Below, piece by piece: positions 29,042 through 38,226 of a stretch of DNA of 64,000 nt. Position 1 is the first letter of the stretch; each line of letters opens with the position of its first letter. The notes under the pieces were generated by a model that did no database searches, was not told the DNA's origin, and worked only from the letters and a program-made list of their open reading frames with translations. The stretch is from Thermoplasmata archaeon (lineage in GTDB: Archaea > Thermoplasmatota > Thermoplasmata > Thermoplasmatales > GCA-001856825). Made by a program: the position numbers and the translations under genes. The stretch spans positions 1-64,000 of the forward strand of contig JAJZYT010000007.1 in assembly GCA_021797915.1 (NCBI GenBank), read 5' to 3'.

Positions 29042-29516
29042 TGCCTCATCACTCTTTTATGGCTTTCAGGTTGAAGGCAGTAATGAATACATGATCACCT
29101 CAGCCGTGCTGGATGAAGTGAAAGGGAGGAAAATGAAAGGAAGCCTTGAAACAGTAATTGAATTGTTCAAAATCATTGAACCTGACAAATCAACAATCGA
29201 AGAAGTCAGGAATAAGGCAAAAGAGACCGGTGATCTGGATCAACTGAGCGTCACAGATATAGAACTTATAGCCCTGGCAAAGGATTCTGATGCGACCCTC
29301 TTGACAAATGATCTATCCATACAAAACGTGTGCAAGAGAATGAAGATCAACTATCAATCATTCGGAGGGAAATCCATCAACACAGAGATAGAGTGGGGTT
29401 ATAGATGCATTGGCTGCAACAGAAAGTTTGATAGATCGTTTAAAGAGTGCCCTCACTGCGGAAATGAATTGAAAAAATATCCCAAGAAGAGAAGGCCTAT
29501 AATCGATTCCACTTGA
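29025..29516 (+). CDS. nob1: rRNA maturation endonuclease Nob1
   Basis: A 163-residue protein with an N-terminal PIN domain (acidic residues Asp6, Glu31, Asp96 in LTNDLSIQ) and a C-terminal zinc ribbon with Cys128, Cys131, Cys142 and Cys145. This is the arrangement of archaeal Nob1, which cleaves the 3' end of precursor 16S rRNA. The start ATG lies inside the end of nth, so translation is probably coupled. Confidence 0.93.
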   Translation: MKIVVDASSLFYGFQVEGSNEYMITSAVLDEVKGRKMKGSLETVIELFKIIEPDKSTIEEVRNKAKETGDLDQLSVTDIELIALAKDSDATLLTNDLSIQNVCKRMKINYQSFGGKSINTEIEWGYRCIGCNRKFDRSFKECPHCGNELKKYPKKRRPIIDST

Positions 29517-30246
29517 TCTCAAGGAATAGTATTTCTCTCTTCTTTTCCAAAAAGCATGCCTGAACAAATGTCTTCCTGACGGACTGAGCAATTCTAACTT
29601 TGGCAGCGAGGTCACGGGCAAGAGAGATTGATCCGAATGTCATCAGATATCTGGCGTGCGACGAGTCTTTTTTATATATTCTAAATTCTGAACCGAACTT
29701 CAGTCCGCTTGCGACCTTCAATCCCCTTGATTCAAGCAGATCTATCAATCCCTTATGCTTTCTGCGCTCGCTGACCGCTCCCCTCGAATCGTTGAATTCC
29801 ATTTTTCTTTTCATAGGAAGCCTGCTGACAGAATACAACAGGCAGCTTCCTTCTGAGTCCGTTATGGCCAAATAACAGGACCTTGTTCTCACGTTTTCGA
29901 AATTGATTCTTTCACTGTCCCGAAAGACCATAACTCTTGTACCGGAAGAGAACAGGGATCCTTTCTTGATCACTGGTTTCAGTCCCTTGATTTTCAGAAA
30001 ATGGTAAGCCGTTGCGACTTTCATTTCGTCCTGAGACAACATCTTAACGATGTGGTCCGAAGTAACTTGTTCCGTTCTTCTCCTTACCTCTATCTTCTTC
30101 CTCAGGAGAAGATCAAGTGATGTCATGAGGTCTAGGGAGAGCTTCTGCCCGATATTTCTGCCTAAAAATCCCTTATTCCTTAGAGTGGAGGCATCTGCTT
30201 CATTCTCAATCATTACCCTTCTGTTTCTCAACTTTCCCTGGATCAT
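29497..30246 (-). CDS. endA: tRNA-splicing endonuclease
   Basis: A 249-residue protein cutting bulge-helix-bulge introns in archaeal tRNA precursors. The C-terminal catalytic domain carries the Tyr/His/Lys triad: Tyr191 (FGSEFRIY), His197 (DSSHARYL) and Lys225 (SVRKTF). The N-terminal half has a degenerate copy of the same fold (KGLKPVIKKGSLFSSGTRVMVF), as in homodimeric alpha2 enzymes of Thermoplasma and Archaeoglobus type. The start ATG 30246 follows the upstream stop by one base; the track start 30276 lies within that gene. The 3' end overlaps nob1 by 20 bases tail-to-tail. Confidence 0.9.
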   Translation of the reverse strand: MIQGKLRNRRVMIENEADASTLRNKGFLGRNIGQKLSLDLMTSLDLLLRKKIEVRRRTEQVTSDHIVKMLSQDEMKVATAYHFLKIKGLKPVIKKGSLFSSGTRVMVFRDSERINFENVRTRSCYLAITDSEGSCLLYSVSRLPMKRKMEFNDSRGAVSERRKHKGLIDLLESRGLKVASGLKFGSEFRIYKKDSSHARYLMTFGSISLARDLAAKVRIAQSVRKTFVQACFLEKKREILFLEIKWNRL

Positions 30247-30247
30247 C

Positions 30248-30718
30248 CTAAGTGAGCACCATATCAGACAGATCAAGCATTAGCTGCTTGATGTTTTCTC
30301 CAGTCTTTGAGGAGACCGGAACGACTTTTATGTTCTTCTTTCCCAAGATTTTCTTGACGTCATCCACCCAGAAAGCAGCCGAGTAATGCAGATCTGCCAT
30401 ACACAGTGCAATGATTACCTTTTTGTCTGAAATAAGTGATAAAGTGTTTGGAAGATTTTCGATATCACTCTTGCTATTAGAATTAAGAGTCAAAATGTAC
30501 GCAGATTTCTTTTCTGTTGTGGGAAGATTATTTACCTCTTTGAAAAGGAAGGAAACGCTATCTCCGTCCCCCCTTGAAAAACTGAACTTCAAAAACTGCC
30601 CAGGTACCTGCCCGCATTCATCGGTTGAGTCATAGATCATTCTGCACAGTAGACTTGTCTTTCCCGAACCTTTTGGACCTACGACTAGCACCTTGGAGAT
30701 GCTGGGAGACGCCTGCAT
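30248..30718 (-). CDS. Small P-loop GTPase-like protein, degenerate
   Basis: A 156-residue protein with a clean P-loop GPKGSGKTS (residues 14-22) and a Ras-like C-terminal SSKTGENI (G5), but no recognisable DxxG. ALCMADLHY stands where NKxD is expected. It may bind nucleotide with altered base specificity or act as a pseudo-GTPase. It is directly upstream of endA in the same transcript. A TATA-like TATTTTATAC lies about 30 bases before the ATG. Confidence 0.75.
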   Translation of the reverse strand: MQASPSISKVLVVGPKGSGKTSLLCRMIYDSTDECGQVPGQFLKFSFSRGDGDSVSFLFKEVNNLPTTEKKSAYILTLNSNSKSDIENLPNTLSLISDKKVIIALCMADLHYSAAFWVDDVKKILGKKNIKVVPVSSKTGENIKQLMLDLSDMVLT

Positions 30719-30915
30719 ATAAGGTTCGAATCTAACCTCGTATAAAATACTTGTCGCTGAATATTTTAATTATTTTGATCGAAGTCAACGCGGAGTGCGT
30801 GTGCTTTTTTCTCTCTTTTTTCTGATGAATAATATGTCGTTCCCGTCTAGCAAGATACGGGGAAAAATTTTAGGGGAAAGACTGAATTTTCTTTTCTTCT
30901 TGATTCCTTATTTTA

Positions 30916-31854
30916 TCACTTGCTCTCAGCCATCTTCGTACGTTGCAACGCAACGCTTTCCCTGTATCCCATGTACAAACTACTCATTCCAATTACTCCA
31001 ACCACCATTATGACAAGTACTGTCGCTACACCTATGGAACTGAGATTGGGTATAGGATTGCCTGTGTTGATGGCTATTCGGTCTATGAAGGGGAATCCCA
31101 GTACGAGCGCCCCTATTGCAGCAAACGCGATCCCTCCTAGGTAGAGAGTTCGTGCAGCTGTGGACCTGCCAACATATTTTATCTGTTCCAAAGAGAGCTT
31201 TTTGACTCTCATTATGTTTGCAAAGGTCGCGCCAATAACCACTTGCATAACCATGGTTCCGAGACCAAAGAGAGCACCTACTAGGGGAGCGTAAAATATG
31301 CTTGGCATCTGAGGGGCTAGTATGAAGGTTATGATCGTCGAGAATCCCCCAAACCCCCATCCAGCTATGAAACCATGGAGGAAAGCCATGTTCGCTGGAA
31401 CAGCTTTGACATTGCTTTCTACTTCCTGTATCGGAAGTCTCTCTGATTTGGTTGAGTGATGTACATGCCCTCCTAATAATCTATCTAGAGGGATGTGTAA
31501 ATCCGTTCCTTTGAGCAAATAGTACCCCACGATGAACATTACTACCCCCACTAGAACGTACACAGGACCGTCAAGGTTGAATTTGATGTAAATAGTTGCA
31601 AGTCCGACAAATCCTAATGTGGTGAGTATTGCCCTCTGAACTGTGAATCCAGAGGAGAAGATAAAACCAGACTTCATACCCCCCTTCGTGCTGTAGCTTC
31701 CGATCGAGTAACTGAAAGTGATAGGCCAGGTGTGTTCATCTGGTGTGATACCGTGCATCAATCCCAATATGAATGCTATCAGAAGTATGAAATAGACAGA
31801 GAGACCTGTCGGAGGGTTCAGAATAAAGCCTAGAAAAGACATTTTATTCCACAC
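30916..31854 (-). CDS. Nickel/cobalt (NiCoT/UreH-like) transporter-type membrane protein
   Basis: A 312-residue protein with about seven to eight hydrophobic helices. The early motif LMHGITPDEH resembles the His/Asp signature of NiCoT and UreH/NicO-like transition metal transporters. A histidine-containing loop (GGHVHHSTK, ~residue 130) may also bind metal. The GTG/ATG region overlaps the 3' end of the DtxR-type repressor gene by 11 bases, making an operon. Metal transport, probably Ni, Co, Mn or Fe, is inferred. Confidence 0.75.
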   Translation of the reverse strand: MWNKMSFLGFILNPPTGLSVYFILLIAFILGLMHGITPDEHTWPITFSYSIGSYSTKGGMKSGFIFSSGFTVQRAILTTLGFVGLATIYIKFNLDGPVYVLVGVVMFIVGYYLLKGTDLHIPLDRLLGGHVHHSTKSERLPIQEVESNVKAVPANMAFLHGFIAGWGFGGFSTIITFILAPQMPSIFYAPLVGALFGLGTMVMQVVIGATFANIMRVKKLSLEQIKYVGRSTAARTLYLGGIAFAAIGALVLGFPFIDRIAINTGNPIPNLSSIGVATVLVIMVVGVIGMSSLYMGYRESVALQRTKMAESK

Positions 31855-32260
31855 CGATAATTGGTTTGCCGTGCGGACACATTTTAGGATTACCGATTGT
31901 ACGCAATATTAACCGTGCGTTTCTAGCTGGGATTATAAAATCTACTTCTGCGGCCTCTTCGCAAGCAGAGTTCTCTGACACCCCGCTCTTGCATAGCAAA
32001 GATTCGTATGTCCTGTGAACCAGCAGAATCCCGTCCGCAATCTTCTTACCAGAATCTGTAAGTAGAGTCATTCCATCTACTGATTTTGCCAGCCCCTTCT
32101 CTTCCAACCTTTTAATCACATTTAGAGCAGTTGGTGGCTTGATGCCAAGGGTTGAAGCGATTTGGTGCAAACGCATAGGGAAACCATCCTGGGAATCTTC
32201 CTCGAGAGCGATTAAACAGTCTCTTTCACGTTTTGTAACCGTATTAGTATTATCTTCCAC
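31844..32260 (-). CDS. DtxR/MntR-family metal-dependent repressor
   Basis: A 138-residue protein. Residues ~10-65 are a winged helix-turn-helix (LHQIASTLGIKPPTALNVIKRLEEKGLA). The following helix and C-terminal domain hold likely metal ligands (HRTYESLL, CEEAAEVDF, CPHGKP), as in the iron/manganese-dependent DtxR family. The start is GTG 32260. A palindromic operator lies 4 bases upstream and a half-site lies inside the first codons, implying autoregulation of this repressor-transporter operon by metal. Confidence 0.88.
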   Translation of the reverse strand: MEDNTNTVTKRERDCLIALEEDSQDGFPMRLHQIASTLGIKPPTALNVIKRLEEKGLAKSVDGMTLLTDSGKKIADGILLVHRTYESLLCKSGVSENSACEEAAEVDFIIPARNARLILRTIGNPKMCPHGKPIIGVE

Positions 32261-32278
32261 TTGTTAGTATTATACTAA
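32244..32278. promoter_or_regulatory. Operator of the DtxR-type repressor operon
   Basis: A 15-bp palindrome TTAGTAT-T-ATACTAA at 32264-32278 sits between the TATA-like AATAATATTA and the GTG start. A second copy of the half-site TTAGTAT lies at 32244-32250 within the first codons. Size and symmetry fit DtxR-family operators. Confidence 0.65.
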
Positions 32279-32441
32279 TATTATTAAACCTTTTGTTTCG
32301 ATACATTAGATTAGAGGATCATTCTATTGACCTGATAATCCTCATTGCTAGATATCAAGTGGCACAATCGTGTTGAGATATCTGAGTTGTTAAGTTAGAA
32401 TGTTAGAAAAGGATAAAACCGAGATGTAATTTACCACTGAA

Positions 32442-32984
32442 ATGCCGTCAATGGTGCCTCGGAAAATATTCTTCGTTAAAGGAGTAGGGACACATCGGAG
32501 CCAACTGGGATCTTTCGAAAATGCCCTAAGGGACGCAGATATCGCAAAATACAATTTGGTTGAGGTAAGCTCAATTTTTCCACCATATGCAGAAATGGTA
32601 GACAGGGAGGAGGGACTCAAACTGCTGAAACCTGGACAGATACTTCACTTGGTACTGGCAAGAAATAGCTCAAACGAGCTCAATAGATTGATTGCTGCTT
32701 CTGTGGGATTTGCAATTCCCAGAAACAGAACTATGTATGGATATCTTAGCGAACATCACAGTTTTGGAGAGACATCGGAGGTGGCGGGTAAGTTCGCAGA
32801 GGAGCTTGCGGCAGAAATGCTTGCAAGCACTATGGGATTGAATTCTTATCGGGTCGATGAAAATGGGAAGTTCAGACTGAATGATGCAATTTTGCTCACA
32901 AGCAACATAACGGCGTCCTCGACTGTGAAGAATGAGGATGAGTGGACAACAGTAGTCGCCGCAGCAGTGATGATTCTGGACTAA
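32442..32984 (+). CDS. pdaD: Pyruvoyl-dependent arginine decarboxylase
   Basis: A 180-residue proenzyme. The self-cleavage site is the Ser43-Ser44 pair in VEVSSIFPP; Ser44 becomes the pyruvoyl group of the alpha chain. It makes agmatine, the first step of archaeal polyamine synthesis and also needed for agmatidine in tRNA-Ile. The gene directly precedes leuS, 9 bases apart, probably in one transcript. Confidence 0.93.
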   Translation: MPSMVPRKIFFVKGVGTHRSQLGSFENALRDADIAKYNLVEVSSIFPPYAEMVDREEGLKLLKPGQILHLVLARNSSNELNRLIAASVGFAIPRNRTMYGYLSEHHSFGETSEVAGKFAEELAAEMLASTMGLNSYRVDENGKFRLNDAILLTSNITASSTVKNEDEWTTVVAAAVMILD

Positions 32985-32993
32985 GGTGATCTG

Positions 32994-35705
32994 GTGACAT
33001 ACGATTTCAATGCTTTAGAGGAAAAATGGTTAAAGAAATGGAGAGATGAGAGAGTCTTTGAGCCCAGACCTGACGGAAAGAAATTCATGCTAACGGTACC
33101 CTGGCCGTACTGCAATGGTGCCCTCCACATAGGTCATGGAAGAACTTACACGGTCGGAGACATTATTGCAAGGTACAGGAGAATGGCAGGATTTAATGTT
33201 CTTTATCCAATGGGATTCCACATTTCTGGTACACCCATATTGGCATTCAGCAAGAAGATAGAACACGGCGACGTGCCAACAATAAACCTTTACAAGAGTT
33301 ATCTAGAACTTTACGGGGACGACCCCTCGAGAGTCGCAGAGTTTTCAGTGCCTTCAAACATCGCATCATACTTTTCAGAGAAAATAATCAATGATTTTAC
33401 GAACATGGGATTCTCTATAGATTGGACGAGGAAGTTCACTTCGGGAGAACCCATCTACAACAAGTTTATAGAATGGCAGTTCGGCATCCTCCAGGAAAAG
33501 AAACTGATCAAGATCGGGGACTATCCTATACTCTATTCTGAAGAAGAGGGAAATCCAGTTGGTGAGGATGACATCCTTGAGGGCGATACGGATAAAGTCT
33601 CGATCACCCAATTCACGGGGGTCTTCTTCTATGTGGAGAATGACATCCTGCTTGCATCTACGGTCCGACCCGAGACGCTCGACGGAGTCACAAACCTATT
33701 TCTCAATCCAGACGGAAAGTACTGCCGTATAAGGATGAGTGGACAGTCATTTATTGTTAGCAAGAGGGCCTATGAGAAATTGAAACATCAGAGGGAAGTA
33801 CAGTTTGTTGGAGACGTCGATATCAAGAATTACTTCAATAAGAAGGCAAGGGAACCTCTCTATTCCAGGGAAATTCCTATTTTCCCCGGCCAGTTTGTGG
33901 ATCCTGATATAGGAACGGGGGTCGACTATTCAGTGCCAGCGCATTCCATATGGGACCACGTAGGGTTGTCGGCTATATCGGAGAAACCGGAGTACATTCA
34001 GGTGATAGAAACATTGGGTCACAATCTTGACATGGAAGAGGTAAGGAAGAAATTTGGAATTGCAAATCTTGACGATAGAGAGAAATTGGTTGAAGCTACC
34101 AAGTTCGTGTATGAACAGGAGTTCTACCACGGCAAGATCATCAGGGGAAAGTTCAAGGGAAGTGTCGTGAAGGATGTCAAAGACAAGATTACCGAAGATC
34201 TTATGCGGATGGGAATTGCAATACCGGTGTACGAAACGTCCAGAAAGGCTGAAACCCGTGAAGGGAACCCGGTAGTAGTTGCGGTCATCAAGAACCAGTG
34301 GTTCATCGACTATTCGATTGAGGAGTGGAAGGAAAAGGTCAGGGAGCTCATAGGAAGAATGTATCTGAGACCAGACAATCTGAAGAGTCAATTCCTGCAA
34401 ACAGTAGACTGGATAAAGGAAAGACCTTGCGCAAGAAAGAGGGGACTGGGGACCAAACTCCCGATGGATAAGGAATGGGTAATAGAGAGCCTGAGCGATT
34501 CCACGATCTACACTGTTGTCTATACGATCATGCCCTTCCTGAGGAAGATGAGGTTCGAGGAAATAGACGGAGAGTTGTTCGATCACATATTGCTCGGAAG
34601 GGGTAACCTATCCGGGAAGAGCGAAGAAACGAGAGGACTCGCTTCTGAGGCGAGGAAGGAATTCCTGTACTGGTATCCTGTCGACCTCAGGCACACCAGT
34701 TATCCTCACATATCCAATCACCTCACATTCTACCTTTTCAACCATGTAGCAATTTTTCCACCTGAAGAGTGGCCAATTGGGATATCTACCGGTGGAATGG
34801 TGAATTCGGAGGGGCAGAAGATGAGCAAGAGCAAGGGGAACGTCTATCCCCTACTGACGATCAAACGGAAGTACGGAGCGGACCTCTTCAGAATGTACCT
34901 CGCTTCAAATGCTGACGTGTGGTATGACGTTGACTGGAGGACGGGAGAGGTGGAGAATTATTCCAAGAAACTCGAAAGATTCTATTCCCTCCTCGAAGAG
35001 GCAAGAAACGTTGAAGGGGAACCCGACGAGAGGGACCTGTGGCTAGCATCTAGGATGATCGATAGGATCACAGCGAGCTCAAAGAGTTATGAATCCATGA
35101 GAGTGAGGGAGGCCACTGTCGAATTATTCTTCAACGCACTGAATGATGTGAGGGACCTGGAGAACTTTTCTGGAAAGGAAAGGGCACTCAGGGTCGTAAA
35201 AAAATTCGCAAAAGAGTGGGCACTCAGTCTTTCACCAGTAGTGCCTTTCCTTGCTGAAGAGATATACGAGATGTACGGCGGAAATGGGTTTGCGTCGTCC
35301 CAAATTTATCCCTCAATGGAGAATCATTACAATATACATGAGTCGGAGTGGAATTTCGTAGAATCAATTATCGAGGACTTCCGCAGCATAACGAAGGTTT
35401 CCACCGTTCAACCTAAGAGAATGGTGATCGGAACTGCGGAAGAGTGGAAGTGGAAGCTCTTGGAAGAGTCGAAATCAAAAGACATAAAATTGATGATTAA
35501 GGATGCAAATCCTGAGGAGAGAGATTTCCTCATTACACTAATCAAGAAGAAGGATCTGACCCAGAAAATAAGAGACGAAGGCAAGATTCTGGAAAAGTAT
35601 AGGGACGATCTTTCGAGATATCTCAACGTTGAGGTAGTAATATCTCAGGATCCGGTTTACTCCAAGAAAGCGTTGCCTGGTCGTCCAGCCATCAGGCTGG
35701 AGTGA
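32994..35705 (+). CDS. leuS: Leucyl-tRNA synthetase (archaeal type)
   Basis: A 903-residue class I synthetase. HIGH (residues 45-48, in GALHIGHGRT) and MSKSKGN (about 610) form the ATP site. The CP1 editing domain with ASTVRPETLDGVTNL lies between them, and the C-terminal region is of the archaeal/eukaryotic type. The length is normal. The GTG start follows pdaD with an AAGGTGATCT ribosome-binding site. Confidence 0.96.
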   Translation: MTYDFNALEEKWLKKWRDERVFEPRPDGKKFMLTVPWPYCNGALHIGHGRTYTVGDIIARYRRMAGFNVLYPMGFHISGTPILAFSKKIEHGDVPTINLYKSYLELYGDDPSRVAEFSVPSNIASYFSEKIINDFTNMGFSIDWTRKFTSGEPIYNKFIEWQFGILQEKKLIKIGDYPILYSEEEGNPVGEDDILEGDTDKVSITQFTGVFFYVENDILLASTVRPETLDGVTNLFLNPDGKYCRIRMSGQSFIVSKRAYEKLKHQREVQFVGDVDIKNYFNKKAREPLYSREIPIFPGQFVDPDIGTGVDYSVPAHSIWDHVGLSAISEKPEYIQVIETLGHNLDMEEVRKKFGIANLDDREKLVEATKFVYEQEFYHGKIIRGKFKGSVVKDVKDKITEDLMRMGIAIPVYETSRKAETREGNPVVVAVIKNQWFIDYSIEEWKEKVRELIGRMYLRPDNLKSQFLQTVDWIKERPCARKRGLGTKLPMDKEWVIESLSDSTIYTVVYTIMPFLRKMRFEEIDGELFDHILLGRGNLSGKSEETRGLASEARKEFLYWYPVDLRHTSYPHISNHLTFYLFNHVAIFPPEEWPIGISTGGMVNSEGQKMSKSKGNVYPLLTIKRKYGADLFRMYLASNADVWYDVDWRTGEVENYSKKLERFYSLLEEARNVEGEPDERDLWLASRMIDRITASSKSYESMRVREATVELFFNALNDVRDLENFSGKERALRVVKKFAKEWALSLSPVVPFLAEEIYEMYGGNGFASSQIYPSMENHYNIHESEWNFVESIIEDFRSITKVSTVQPKRMVIGTAEEWKWKLLEESKSKDIKLMIKDANPEERDFLITLIKKKDLTQKIRDEGKILEKYRDDLSRYLNVEVVISQDPVYSKKALPGRPAIRLE

Positions 35706-35707
35706 TC

Positions 35708-36427
35708 TCACCTCTTCAGGAACTTTTCTAGGGTGACTCTTGCTGCAGGCGTCTGCAGCACCTCTCCGAATAGCTTTTCCTCTTTCTCGGATGAATAGAC
35801 GTCCTGGGCGATCAGCGCCTTGATCCTCTTTATGCTCTCCACAGATTTTTGAGATAAGGTAGCTGCAAGGTCTTCAGAAAACTTGACAGGGCTTTCCGCA
35901 AGATAGCTCAGTATGCCGAGTCTGTATGCCTCATTACCGTCGAGTATCTTTCCTGTGAGAGCAACGTATCTTGCAGTGCCTGCTCCAGCGACCCTTATCA
36001 ACCTCTTCATTCCACCCCATCCTGGAATCAGGCCAAGGTTGACTTCGCTGAGCCCGATCTTTGCTTGAGGGGAAGCTATTCTCAGATCGCAGCTGAGAGC
36101 CAATTCGAGTCCTCCTCCGTAAGCTCCTCCTTCGATCGCTGCAATAGTAATTGCCCCGTAATTCTGGACGAAGTCTGCGAATTCATTTCCAATTTTTGAA
36201 AACTGGAATCCTTCTTCTTCAGACGCGGAAAACATTACCGAAAGATCCCCTCCTGCGGAGAAAAAGCCACCTTCTCCTCTGATTATCACCACTGCTACTT
36301 CTTCAAGTGACTCGAAGGCACTCCTGATGTCCTTGATAACTTCTGGAGAGAGTGCATTTTTTTTCTCAGGTCTGTTGATGACAATCTGTGCTACCCGTTC
36401 TTTCTTCTCGACTCTCACAAGACTCAT
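35708..36427 (-). CDS. Enoyl-CoA hydratase/isomerase family protein
   Basis: A 239-residue crotonase-fold enzyme. The oxyanion-hole loop SAGGDLSVM and the GGAYGGGLELALSCDLRIAS and GLSEVNLGLIPGWGG segments are typical, with both candidate catalytic glutamates present (Glu in GLEL and in LSEV). It probably hydrates trans-2-enoyl-CoA in fatty or branched-chain acid breakdown. It converges on leuS with 2 bases between the stops and lies 8 bases after the preceding same-strand gene. Confidence 0.9.
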   Translation of the reverse strand: MSLVRVEKKERVAQIVINRPEKKNALSPEVIKDIRSAFESLEEVAVVIIRGEGGFFSAGGDLSVMFSASEEEGFQFSKIGNEFADFVQNYGAITIAAIEGGAYGGGLELALSCDLRIASPQAKIGLSEVNLGLIPGWGGMKRLIRVAGAGTARYVALTGKILDGNEAYRLGILSYLAESPVKFSEDLAATLSQKSVESIKRIKALIAQDVYSSEKEEKLFGEVLQTPAARVTLEKFLKR

Positions 36428-36435
36428 ATAAAAGC

Positions 36436-36975
36436 CTAGCCGATCTTGAATTTGAACGAGGCTTCTTCGCTGGTGACCTTCTTTTCTGTGATAGTAAGTG
36501 ACTTCCCTGTTTGATCCAGTACAGCGGTAACGTAACCATCAGCCACGTCTAGGAAATTCTCGCCGTTCTTTCTTGCCGTTACCCTAAGTATAGTGACGTG
36601 CTTGGATAGCTCGTTTACTGAAGATTTCACAAAAGGGACATCCGTTATGATGCCGTCTTCAATCAGTCTTACTAGCTGCTTGGGTGTGGAGAACCTAGCT
36701 ATGAACTTGGTCATCTTTGCTCGATCTCCCAGAGCATAACCAAGCTGATTCAACCTTGTCTTGAGGTCTCCCCCAAGAGTAACGGCGGCGGCCTCAATGA
36801 GCTTCTTGTAGATTTCTTCTCTGAAAACCTGAGTCCTGCCGATGTTGGTCAGAGTGGTGAATAGTATCGATGGCTTGTTCAGTTCGTTTAGCAACACCCT
36901 AACCCCGCTCTGTCCTCTCTTCTGCTTTACATATTCTATTATGAATTTCAAGTCAGAACCAGTAGCCTCTTGCAT
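36436..36975 (-). CDS. Protein of unknown function
   Basis: A 179-residue soluble alpha/beta protein, not recognised. Residues ~55-110 are helical and basic, and the C-terminal part has strands with VADGYVTAVLDQTGKSLTI. There is no transmembrane segment or metal motif. ATG 36975 is preferred over TTG 36990 because TATAAATT lies about 20-25 bases upstream, suggesting a leaderless mRNA. It probably shares a transcript with the enoyl-CoA hydratase gene. Confidence 0.65.
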   Translation of the reverse strand: MQEATGSDLKFIIEYVKQKRGQSGVRVLLNELNKPSILFTTLTNIGRTQVFREEIYKKLIEAAAVTLGGDLKTRLNQLGYALGDRAKMTKFIARFSTPKQLVRLIEDGIITDVPFVKSSVNELSKHVTILRVTARKNGENFLDVADGYVTAVLDQTGKSLTITEKKVTSEEASFKFKIG

Positions 36976-37137
36976 TAATATCCCAATCAATATAAATTAC
37001 TGTTTATTATGACTTTCTGTGTCAACACACTGATGTTTACGTAGATTTCAGATTTCGATTAGTGACACACAAATAGGATCCAGATACGACCCTCCAATTA
37101 GCGAGTTTCTCATTTCCATCATAAAAAGTCACTCGAT

Positions 37138-38034
37138 TCAGACGTAATCGCTGATTGATTTTATCTCACCAGTGAATCCGTCCATAACAAGCACGGAAGA
37201 AGAATAAATTGGATAGAAACAGGTGTTGATGAACGTCACCTTTATTGTGTCCTCCAGTGGTTTTACTCGGCTCCTTGAGTAGATTATGAAACCCGCTGTT
37301 TCACTCTTTTCCAGGACCTCTGTCTCGAGGCTGTCACCTGCCCATCTCTTAGCCCTTTCCATAGAAGCCAGTGGTTCCCACTTCGGGTCCAAATCCCTGT
37401 GAGTTGTCGGCCAAGAATCGAGTAGCTCATAACCGTTTATCGATCTGTAGACCTTTCCATTTACTGCATTGATCATTGCAGTCCCTTCCTTGGTCGCAAT
37501 GTTGTCCCCCTCCAACACCTTCATGGAGTAGGAAACGAAATGATAGGGAACAAAGATAAGATCTGAACGCAGGCCGATTGAGCCTGTGACCACCTCCCCC
37601 GTAACCACTGGTCGAATGTACTTTGGATTGTTTCCTTCCTCTAGATAGACTAATATGAAGTCCTTGTTCTCGCTCACCTGCTGGACCTCTGGTCTTTTCG
37701 CAGTCTTCTTGGCCAAGTGCATGTCGATAAGTGTCATTCCAAGCATCTTTGCAGCCTCATTTCTCGTGACTGGGGTGATCTTGTGTCCCTTGCAGTACGA
37801 AAGTATCTCCTTGTTCGGACCGTCAAAGAGCAGGAAAAGAAATCTCTCCCCTGGGAATGAAACAGTAGATGAATTGTACTCCCTTATCTTTTCCATGTCG
37901 TCATTTTCTAGGAGCATTATGACCTCTCCCGACCCGTCACCATGATCCACCCAGATGTAATCCTCCGGATACCCGGGGTAAGTTCTGTACCCCATGTTCT
38001 TGACAATTTCGTCGATGAGTATCCTTACGTCCAT
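37138..38034 (-). CDS. Protein of unknown function
   Basis: A 298-residue soluble protein, not recognised. The first ~110 residues (DEIVKNMGYRTYPGYPEDY, then ENDDMEKIREY) have an alpha/beta look reminiscent of restriction-endonuclease-like domains, but a D-ExK motif is not clear. The C-terminal half has a beta-rich part ending LVMDGFTGEIKSI, as in proteins that read a turn repeat. It lies alone, divergent from the ferredoxin oxidoreductase operon across an AT-rich 190-base gap. Confidence 0.6.
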   Translation of the reverse strand: MDVRILIDEIVKNMGYRTYPGYPEDYIWVDHGDGSGEVIMLLENDDMEKIREYNSSTVSFPGERFLFLLFDGPNKEILSYCKGHKITPVTRNEAAKMLGMTLIDMHLAKKTAKRPEVQQVSENKDFILVYLEEGNNPKYIRPVVTGEVVTGSIGLRSDLIFVPYHFVSYSMKVLEGDNIATKEGTAMINAVNGKVYRSINGYELLDSWPTTHRDLDPKWEPLASMERAKRWAGDSLETEVLEKSETAGFIIYSRSRVKPLEDTIKVTFINTCFYPIYSSSVLVMDGFTGEIKSISDYV

Positions 38035-38164
38035 TTCCGTTTGGTATAAACTTACAGATAATATTATTATTGTTTTTAATTCAAGTTAGGTTATGTTAAA
38101 TTCAATGATTTTGTGGATTGAAATCATCATTAAACCTCGAATAATCCAATGTCTACAAGATTTA

Positions 38165-38208
38165 AGTGCACCTAAAATTCCTAATGTCTTTTTATAACAT
38201 CGTGCACT
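38165..38208 (+). promoter_or_regulatory. Promoter of the ferredoxin oxidoreductase operon with flanking inverted repeat
   Basis: TATA-like TTTATAA at 38191-38197 lies about 33 bases before ATG 38227. It is bracketed by AGTGCAC (38165-38171) and GTGCACT (38202-38208), an inverted pair 37 bases centre to centre, a placement suited to a regulator that blocks or recruits TBP. Confidence 0.45.
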
Positions 38209-38226
38209 ATTGGATTAGTGTAAGAT

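Noticed and set aside
33930-34586. 218-residue minus-strand ORF inside leuS
   Set aside because: Fully antisense to leuS, whose motifs run through this region; no recognisable features.
37018-37029. TGTGT-CA-ACACA inverted repeat
   Set aside because: Too short and isolated to interpret; no matching gene-start spacing.
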